Below are positions 58,814 to 64,000 of a stretch of DNA of 64,000 bases, in pieces; the stretch's first letter is position 1, and each line of letters starts with the position of its first letter. A model generated the notes under the pieces. It saw only the letters and a list, made by a program, of their open reading frames with translations. It searched no databases and was not told where the DNA came from. Source of the stretch: JAKOWB01 sp038363005 (GTDB lineage: Bacteria > Pseudomonadota > Alphaproteobacteria > Kiloniellales > JACOMY01); NCBI GenBank assembly GCA_038363005.1, contig JBBQBI010000001.1:186001-250000 (forward strand). Reading direction: 5' to 3'. Both the position numbers and the translations under genes were made by a program.

Positions 58814-59559
58814 CGTGCCGCCGCCCGGGCGCGGGCCGCGTCGCCGAAGGCGGCGTAGAGGCGGCGCGAGAAGTCGTTGTTGCTGGCCTTGTATTCCGGG
58901 TGCCACTGCACGCCGACCGCCAGCGCCGGGGCATCGCGGACCGCCACGGCCTCCACCGTGCCGTCCGGCGCGGTGCCTTCGGCCGACAGCGTCTCGGCCA
59001 GGCGCAGGATGCCCTGGCGGTGCAGCGAGTTCACCTGGATGACGTTCTGCCCGGCGATCTGGGCAAACAGGCCGCCGGGAACGAAGACGACACTGTGCTT
59101 GGGGCCGTACTGCACGTCGGGATCGTCACTCTGCGGCCGGCGGTGGTCGTCGCGGTCCGGCAGCTCGTGCAGCGCCGGGGCCAGCGTGCCGCCCAGCGCC
59201 ACGTTGAGTTCCTGGAAGCCGCGGCAGATGGCCAGCAGCGGCAGGCCGGCGGCGATGGCATCGCGGATCAGCGGCAGCGTGGTGGCGTCGCGCGCTTCGT
59301 CATAGGGTTCGGCGGTGGCGCTGGGCGTCGCGCCATAGAGCGTGGGATGCACGTTGGAGGGGCTGCCGGTCAGCACCAGGCCATCGAGGCGGCGGATCAC
59401 CGCGGCGCGGTCACTGCGATCGCCCAGCGCCGGCAGGATCACCGGCGTGGCGCCGGCGCAGTCCACCACCGCCGCGAGGTACTTGTCGCCCACCGTGTGG
59501 ACGCCACGACCGTCGCTGGACTTCAGGCAGGCGGAAACGCCGACAAGGGCTTGGGTCAT
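58810..59559 (-). CDS. Gamma-glutamyl-GABA hydrolase-like class I glutamine amidotransferase
   Basis: The 249-residue protein of the peptidase C26/PuuD group has the nucleophile Cys112 in LLAICRGFQELNVALGG and His220 in GVQWHPEY, with the glutamate two residues on. An oxyanion-type GSPSNVHPTLYG segment lies near residue 66. It hydrolyses gamma-glutamyl amides in polyamine or GABA-type catabolism. It is translationally coupled to the DUF6270-like gene and to the upstream membrane protein (4-base overlap). Confidence 0.9.
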   Translation of the reverse strand: MTQALVGVSACLKSSDGRGVHTVGDKYLAAVVDCAGATPVILPALGDRSDRAAVIRRLDGLVLTGSPSNVHPTLYGATPSATAEPYDEARDATTLPLIRDAIAAGLPLLAICRGFQELNVALGGTLAPALHELPDRDDHRRPQSDDPDVQYGPKHSVVFVPGGLFAQIAGQNVIQVNSLHRQGILRLAETLSAEGTAPDGTVEAVAVRDAPALAVGVQWHPEYKASNNDFSRRLYAAFGDAARARAAAR

Positions 59560-60596
59560 GATTGGCTCGCCAGCGCGTGGTCGCGACGATCACGCTCACG
59601 CGTCAGCGCCCAGACTAGCCCGCCGGGCAGGCTGGTGAAAGCCGCCATCAGGCCAATGGCCAGCGAGAGTGCCAGGGCGTCGTGTTCCTGCAGGCCGACC
59701 AGACCGAAGAGGAAGATGGCGGCGCCCTCGCGCAGGCCCCAGCCGGCCAGCGAGATGGGGACCGCGGTGACGGTGAAGAGAATTGGCACCAGCATGAGGC
59801 AGGACAGGAAGGACAGCGGCAGGCCCAGCGCCCGGCCCTCCAGCCAGATCACCGCCACCGAGGCAACGGCCGAGGCCAAGCCGACCGCCAGCATCGCCAG
59901 CAGCGGGCGCGGCTTGAGCAGCACCTGGCGGCCGTCGCGCGCCAGGCCAGCCAGGCCGCGCACCAGCCGCCAGCGCTGCCAGGCCTGCGGCAGGCGGTCG
60001 AGCGACAGCAGCACTGCCAGGCCGAACAGCGCGGCGGCGATGAACAGCGGGGGCGCCCAGCGCATCGGGTGATCGCCGAAAAGCTGGAAGCTCCAGGGTA
60101 GTCCCACGGCGGCCAGCAGGAACAGCGCGACGAACCCCAGGGCGCGGTCCAGCAGCACGGAGGAGACCGCGCGGCCGAGGCGCAGGCCGACGTTGTAGGA
60201 CCGCCAGATGCGCAGCGCATCGCCGCCGATGGACGACGGCAGGGCCTGGTTGAAGAACAGGCCGATGAGGAAAATCTCCACCACCTGCCGGCGCCGCAGC
60301 GGCGAGTGCAGCGCATGCAGGATCAGGTCCCAGCGCAGCGCGGCGAGGGCGTATTGCAGCAGGACCGTGCCGAGCGCCAAGGCAAGCCAGCCGACGTCGA
60401 TGGCGCGAAAGCGGTCGGCGACGGCGGCGATGTCGACCTTGTCGGCGATCAGCCAGGCCAGCCCCGCGGTGACCAGCGCCTTGGCGAGCAGGCTCCAGGG
60501 AAAGCGTCGCCGACGACGGCCGCCCTGGTCGTCGGTCTGATCGACGGGCTCCTCGGGGGCAAGCGCGGCCAGGTCCTGTTCGCTGGTATCGGTCAT
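59556..60596 (-). CDS. Lysylphosphatidylglycerol synthase-type transmembrane (flippase-like) protein
   Basis: The ATG at 60596 gives 346 residues; longer in-frame starts are not supported. After a charged N-terminus (DDQGGRRRRRF) about eight membrane segments follow. LFFNQALPSSIGGDALRIWR and SLAGWGLREGAAIFLFGL are typical of the UPF0104/LPG-synthase-TM-like family, whose members flip lipids or polyprenyl-linked precursors. It is the first of three genes (this, amidotransferase, DUF6270) in one leftward operon. Confidence 0.87.
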   Translation of the reverse strand: MTDTSEQDLAALAPEEPVDQTDDQGGRRRRRFPWSLLAKALVTAGLAWLIADKVDIAAVADRFRAIDVGWLALALGTVLLQYALAALRWDLILHALHSPLRRRQVVEIFLIGLFFNQALPSSIGGDALRIWRSYNVGLRLGRAVSSVLLDRALGFVALFLLAAVGLPWSFQLFGDHPMRWAPPLFIAAALFGLAVLLSLDRLPQAWQRWRLVRGLAGLARDGRQVLLKPRPLLAMLAVGLASAVASVAVIWLEGRALGLPLSFLSCLMLVPILFTVTAVPISLAGWGLREGAAIFLFGLVGLQEHDALALSLAIGLMAAFTSLPGGLVWALTRERDRRDHALASQS

Positions 60597-60783
60597 GTCC
60601 AGATCTGCGGGTAACCGCTGGGCGGCGGGGGCGGGACCATAGCAAAAAGCCGTCCCGGGCACCAAGGGCAGCGCAGCCGGCGGTTTTACCCCTGCCCAGG
60701 CGACAGGGCCGCCGCGCCCCTGGCGCCATTGTCGAGCGGTCGGCGCGCGGCTAAACCGAAGGCTGTCGAAGCGAGGTGCAGTC

Positions 60784-61998
60784 ATGCGATTTTCCAGCCT
60801 GACCCAGCGTATCGTCGGCCGTGGTGCCGATGCCTGGGAGGTCCATATCCTGGCCACACGCAAGGCGCGGGCCGGCGCCGAGGTGATCTTCCTGACCATC
60901 GGCGAGCCGGATTTCGAGACGCCAACCCTGGTGGTCGACGAGGCGGTACGGGCGATGCGCGCCGGCAATACGCACTACACCGACGTCGACGGCGTGCCGA
61001 AGTTGCGCCAGGCCATCGCCGATTGGCATGCCGTGACCACCGGGCAGCAGGTATCGCCTGACCAGGTGGTGGTTGCGGCCGGCGCGCAGAACGCGTTGTA
61101 CAGCAGCATGCAGATGCTGGTGGGGCCGGGTGACGAGGTGATCACGCCTGATCCCTGTTACTCCACCTATGAGGCTGTGGTGGGCTCTACCGGTGCGACG
61201 CTGGTGACCGTGCCGCTGCTGCCGGAGCAGGGCTTCCACCTGGACCTCGACGCGCTGGCGGCGGCGATCACGCCGCGCACCCGCGTCATCCTGATCAATT
61301 CCCCGCACAACCCGACCGGCGCGGCGATGCGCCGGACCGAGGTCGAGGCGGTGGCGGCACTGGCGCAGCGCCATGACCTGTGGCTGGTGTCGGACGAGGT
61401 CTATGCCGCGCTTTCCTTCGAAGCGCCGCACGTCTCACCGGCCAGCCTGCCGGGCATGGCGGAGCGCACCGTGGTGGTCTCCAGCCTGTCGAAGTCGCAT
61501 GCCATGACCGGCTGGCGCGTCGGCTGGGCGATCGGGCCGCTGGCGCTGGCACAGCATCTGCACAACCTCTACCTCTGCATGCTCTATGGCTCGCCGGGCT
61601 TCATCCAGGAGGCCGCGGTGGCGGCGATCCGCCAGGCCAGCGGCGAGGTGGACGTGATGCGCGCGACCTATCGCCGGCGGCGCGACCTGGTGGCGCCCTG
61701 GCTCGACCGTCTGCCGGGACTACGCTGCCGGCTACCGGACGGCGGCATGTTCTGCATGGCCGACTGCCGGGACTCGGGGCTGTCGTCGCAGGATTTCGCG
61801 TTGCGCCTGCTGGAGGAGGAGAGGGTCGCCATCCTGCCGGGCGACGGCTTCGGCAAGCAGGCCGAAGGCTTCCTGCGCATTTCCCTGGGCCTGTCCGAGG
61901 CAGCGCTGACCGAGGCCTGCCGCCGGATCGAGGCTTTCTGCAATCGCCTAGCGGCCGCGCGCCCTAGTGGAGCCGAAGCTCAGCGCGTGCGTGCGTGA
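60784..61998 (+). CDS. Class I/II pyridoxal-phosphate aminotransferase
   Basis: The 404-residue aspartate-aminotransferase-type enzyme has INSPHNPTGAAM, VSDEVYAALSF and the Schiff-base Lys237 in SSLSKSHAMTGWRVGW. The substrate specificity cannot be read. The 3' end overlaps the convergent usg gene by 35 bases. Confidence 0.92.
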   Translation: MRFSSLTQRIVGRGADAWEVHILATRKARAGAEVIFLTIGEPDFETPTLVVDEAVRAMRAGNTHYTDVDGVPKLRQAIADWHAVTTGQQVSPDQVVVAAGAQNALYSSMQMLVGPGDEVITPDPCYSTYEAVVGSTGATLVTVPLLPEQGFHLDLDALAAAITPRTRVILINSPHNPTGAAMRRTEVEAVAALAQRHDLWLVSDEVYAALSFEAPHVSPASLPGMAERTVVVSSLSKSHAMTGWRVGWAIGPLALAQHLHNLYLCMLYGSPGFIQEAAVAAIRQASGEVDVMRATYRRRRDLVAPWLDRLPGLRCRLPDGGMFCMADCRDSGLSSQDFALRLLEEERVAILPGDGFGKQAEGFLRISLGLSEAALTEACRRIEAFCNRLAAARPSGAEAQRVRA

Positions 61999-62239
61999 GC
62001 GCGGGCGGGCCGATCAGCGCCCGCCGGCCGACATAGACCGAATGCACCACGGCCTCGATCTCGCGCCGCCAGAAGTCGAGGAAGCGGTGCAAGACCGGGA
62101 AGCGCGGTGCCACGTCGTAGTGCTGCCAGATGAAAGACTGCAGCAGCCCCGGATGGTCCGGCAGGTGGTAGAGGATCTCGGCTGTCGCCAGCCGGTAGCC
62201 CTTCAGCTGCAGTGCCAGAGTCCCGTCGGCGCTCGCCAT
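61964..62239 (-). CDS. usg: Usg family protein
   Basis: The ATG at 62239 gives a 91-residue protein of the alphaproteobacterial usg family (LQLKGYRLATAEILYHLPDHP, then LLQSFIWQHYDVAPRFPVLHRFLDFWRRE). A longer frame from 62290 is not needed. The function is unknown; the name comes from its early mapping near the aspartate-semialdehyde dehydrogenase region. An AGGAAAGGA site precedes the start. Its 3' end runs 35 bases into the convergent aminotransferase gene. Confidence 0.85.
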   Translation of the reverse strand: MASADGTLALQLKGYRLATAEILYHLPDHPGLLQSFIWQHYDVAPRFPVLHRFLDFWRREIEAVVHSVYVGRRALIGPPALTHARAELRLH

Positions 62240-62383
62240 GGCTGTCGCGGTCCTTTCCTGCCAAGCCGCGGCCCTGTCGGCCGCCGTCACTCAGCCTGCC
62301 AAGCCGCAGGGCGCATCGGCAACTAGAAAATGTAACAATTTCATAGTATTAGCAGCAGGCTGCTGGGACTGCTGACAGACCGC

Positions 62384-63598
62384 TCAAGCGGTCTCCTCGG
62401 CGCGGCGAACCAGGCGCAGCAGCAGCAGCGCCAGCAGCAGCAGGCCGAGCCAGCGGCTCTGCCAGAGGCCGAAGGACAGGCCGCCGGCGACCAGCAGGGC
62501 GCCGGCCAGCGCGGTGGTAAAGGCGGCCGCCGCCGGTGTCAGCCGCGCCAGGCCGCGCCACAGCCGCAGCAGCGGCGCCAGCACCAGCAGCACACCGACC
62601 AGCCCGAGGTCGAGCCAGACCTGCAGGCCGACCGAATGCGGGTGCAGCGGGATCACCTTGTCCTCGAACTTGAAGAAGGGCTGCACGCCGAAGTTCGGCA
62701 TCGCCGGCGCGGCATCCATTCCCCAGCCAAGGAGGGGCCGCTCCAGCACGCGCTGCAGGGTGAAGTCCCAGATGTAGGCGCGGGCCTGCGCGGTGATGCC
62801 GAGCCAGGGGGCCTCGGCGAGATGCAGCGTGCCCTGCAGCCAGGCGACCAGTGGCATCAGCGGCAGGGCCAACAGCAGGCCGGCCAGCAGCAGCCCCTGC
62901 CCGAGGTGCCGTCGCCACAGGCTGGCGCCTAGCAGCAGCAGGCCGACAGCGGAGGCCAGCAAAGCCGCTGAGCTGGAGAAGAACGGCAAGGTGGCGATCA
63001 GCAAGGCCAGCAGGGCGAAGGCGGTCCAGCGCGCGGCGACCTGCCAGAGCTGCAAGGCGGCGGCGAAGCCCATCAGGGCGAGGCCCATGGCACTGCGGTT
63101 CAGGTGATCCAGCTGGCGCACGCCGTCATAGGAGACCCCGGCCAGGCGCTGCATGATCGCCAGGCCACTGGCGCGTTCCTCGAGCAGCAGGAGGAAGGCG
63201 AGGGCGAAGCCGGGCAACAGCCAGCGCAGCGCGCGGCGTGCCAGGGCAGGCGGCAACTGGGCAAAACAGTCGGCCAGCAGCACGGCGACCAGCAGCGTCG
63301 CGCCGCTGCGCAGCGCCAGCAGCGCGGCCTCACCCGGCGCGAAGGCCCAGAGCGTCGACAGCAGTGCCCAGGCGAAGACCGCGCCGATGAGCGCCAGCAG
63401 GATCGGATCCGGCCGCGGGCGCTGACCCTGCGCCAGATAGGCCAGCAGCGGTAGCAGCAGGCCAAAGCACCAGAGCTGGACCGCCGGCCAATGCGGCAAC
63501 AGCACCGCAGTGACCGGCAGCAGGCAGCAGAAGGCGGCCAGCAGGGCCGACAGCAGGCGAGCGGCAAGCGCCTGGCGGGTGGTCACGGCGACGGACAT
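62384..63598 (-). CDS. O-antigen ligase-like (WaaL/Wzy_C family) membrane protein
   Basis: The 404-residue protein has about eleven membrane segments. The periplasmic loop contains RAYIWDFTLQRVLERPLLGWGMDA and HPHSVGLQVWLDLG, the Wzy_C/WaaL-type region in which Arg and His are functionally important. It joins O-antigen or other glycan chains to an acceptor or polymerises them. It is transcribed in the same direction as the adjacent epimerase gene (53 bases apart), hinting at a surface-glycan locus extending beyond the window. Confidence 0.85.
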   Translation of the reverse strand: MSVAVTTRQALAARLLSALLAAFCCLLPVTAVLLPHWPAVQLWCFGLLLPLLAYLAQGQRPRPDPILLALIGAVFAWALLSTLWAFAPGEAALLALRSGATLLVAVLLADCFAQLPPALARRALRWLLPGFALAFLLLLEERASGLAIMQRLAGVSYDGVRQLDHLNRSAMGLALMGFAAALQLWQVAARWTAFALLALLIATLPFFSSSAALLASAVGLLLLGASLWRRHLGQGLLLAGLLLALPLMPLVAWLQGTLHLAEAPWLGITAQARAYIWDFTLQRVLERPLLGWGMDAAPAMPNFGVQPFFKFEDKVIPLHPHSVGLQVWLDLGLVGVLLVLAPLLRLWRGLARLTPAAAAFTTALAGALLVAGGLSFGLWQSRWLGLLLLALLLLRLVRRAEETA

Positions 63599-63651
63599 GC
63601 GTCGACCCTAGAACAGGGCGCAGCGGAGTGCCATCGGCCGGCAGCTTGCGT

Positions 63652-64000
63652 CTAGGGGTGGGCCGCGCGCCGGATTTCCTCGTCGAGGCTCCGACCCGGC
63701 TGCCAGCCGAGCTGCCGCAGGCGGGGATCGTCGATCACCAGGTCGCGAAACAGGCCATCCGCCGTGGCGCCGCGGCCCAGGCGTCGCAGCAGCCAGTCCA
63801 GCGGCGCTGTCGGCACCGGCAGGAAGCGTGCTGGCCGGCCGCAGGACTGCGCCAGACGCTGGTACAGCGCCCCGGTCGACAGCGGCGGCGGCTCGGCCAC
63901 CAGGAAGGTCTGGCCGACCGCGTCCGGATGGCGGGCGACGAGGTCCAGCGCCGCCACCAGGCCGGTCAGGCCGACCAGGCTTCGCCGGTTGGCCAGCGTG
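63652..64000 (-). CDS. NAD-dependent epimerase/dehydratase (C-terminal part, 5' end outside window)
   Basis: The frame is open to the right edge and 116 codons including the stop are visible. NRRSLVGLTGLVAALDLVARHP, then GQTFLVAEPPPLSTGALYQRLAQ and LVIDDPRLRQLGWQPGRSLDEEIRR are typical of the C-terminal part of nucleotide-sugar epimerases. It probably belongs to a surface-glycan biosynthesis locus together with the O-antigen ligase-like gene. Confidence 0.8.
   Translation of the reverse strand, partial: TLANRRSLVGLTGLVAALDLVARHPDAVGQTFLVAEPPPLSTGALYQRLAQSCGRPARFLPVPTAPLDWLLRRLGRGATADGLFRDLVIDDPRLRQLGWQPGRSLDEEIRRAAHP

Overview
The window is 64 kb of very GC-rich DNA with tightly packed operons. 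Stop codons commonly overlap the next start by 1, 4 or 8 bases. A usg-type gene, TRAP and branched-chain-type ABC transporters, a catI/catJ-style beta-ketoadipate operon and alphaproteobacterial-type palindromic intergenic repeats all suggest an Alphaproteobacterium, perhaps near Rhodospirillales. That placement is inference from gene content. I see no rRNA, tRNA, CRISPR array or insertion sequence. Both end genes are cut by the window.

Region by region. (1) 1-12.8 kb: an amide/amine catabolic locus. It holds both subunits of an N,N-dimethylformamidase-family hydrolase, a RidA protein, two FAD-dependent amine oxidoreductases, a PLP decarboxylase-like enzyme, a polyamine-type ABC transporter and a GntR/FCD regulator. 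The same 15-bp inverted repeat lies in both divergent promoter regions. (2) 12.9-19.8 kb: an IclR regulator, a complete branched-chain-type ABC transporter and a cyclase-family hydrolase, followed by a methyltransferase gene on the other strand. (3) 19.9-32.7 kb: a phosphotransferase-driven dihydroxyacetone kinase (DhaK, DhaL, DhaM) with its own HPr and Enzyme I. DhaL, DhaM, HPr and Enzyme I follow a polyol/glycerol-like ABC transporter with two ATPases in one long operon. Three promoters here share GTTTAGT-type boxes. An amidohydrolase and an aldo-keto reductase follow. (4) 32.9-48.9 kb: a GMC oxidoreductase, then a PcaR-like regulator divergent from a nearly complete 4-hydroxybenzoate/protocatechuate pathway (pcaIJFHG, TRAP transporter, pcaBDC, pobA), then an MFS transporter and a secreted YARHG protein. 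(5) 49-53.9 kb: an AT-richer, low-order accessory island. It carries a 747-residue polymorphic-toxin-like protein with a candidate immunity gene, a gene remnant with in-frame stops, and an orphan CDI-type DNase toxin domain with its CdiI-like immunity gene. (6) 53.9-64 kb: conserved chromosomal genes: a TPR lipoprotein-like exported protein, putA, a DUF6270-like protein, a glutamine-amidotransferase-type hydrolase, a flippase-like membrane protein, an aminotransferase, usg, an O-antigen ligase-like protein and part of an epimerase.

The most unusual parts are the toxin island and the ABC-plus-PTS dihydroxyacetone operon. In the island, a compositional break inside the large gene and a duplicated leader hairpin suggest module exchange, and the second module keeps all four catalytic-type residues of the EC869 DNase family at the expected spacing. 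The operon appears to be a self-contained import and phosphorylation chain. The DMF-hydrolase locus with its shared operator is a third candidate for a poorly described pathway. Family names and catalytic residues are from memory of the families; no database search was run.
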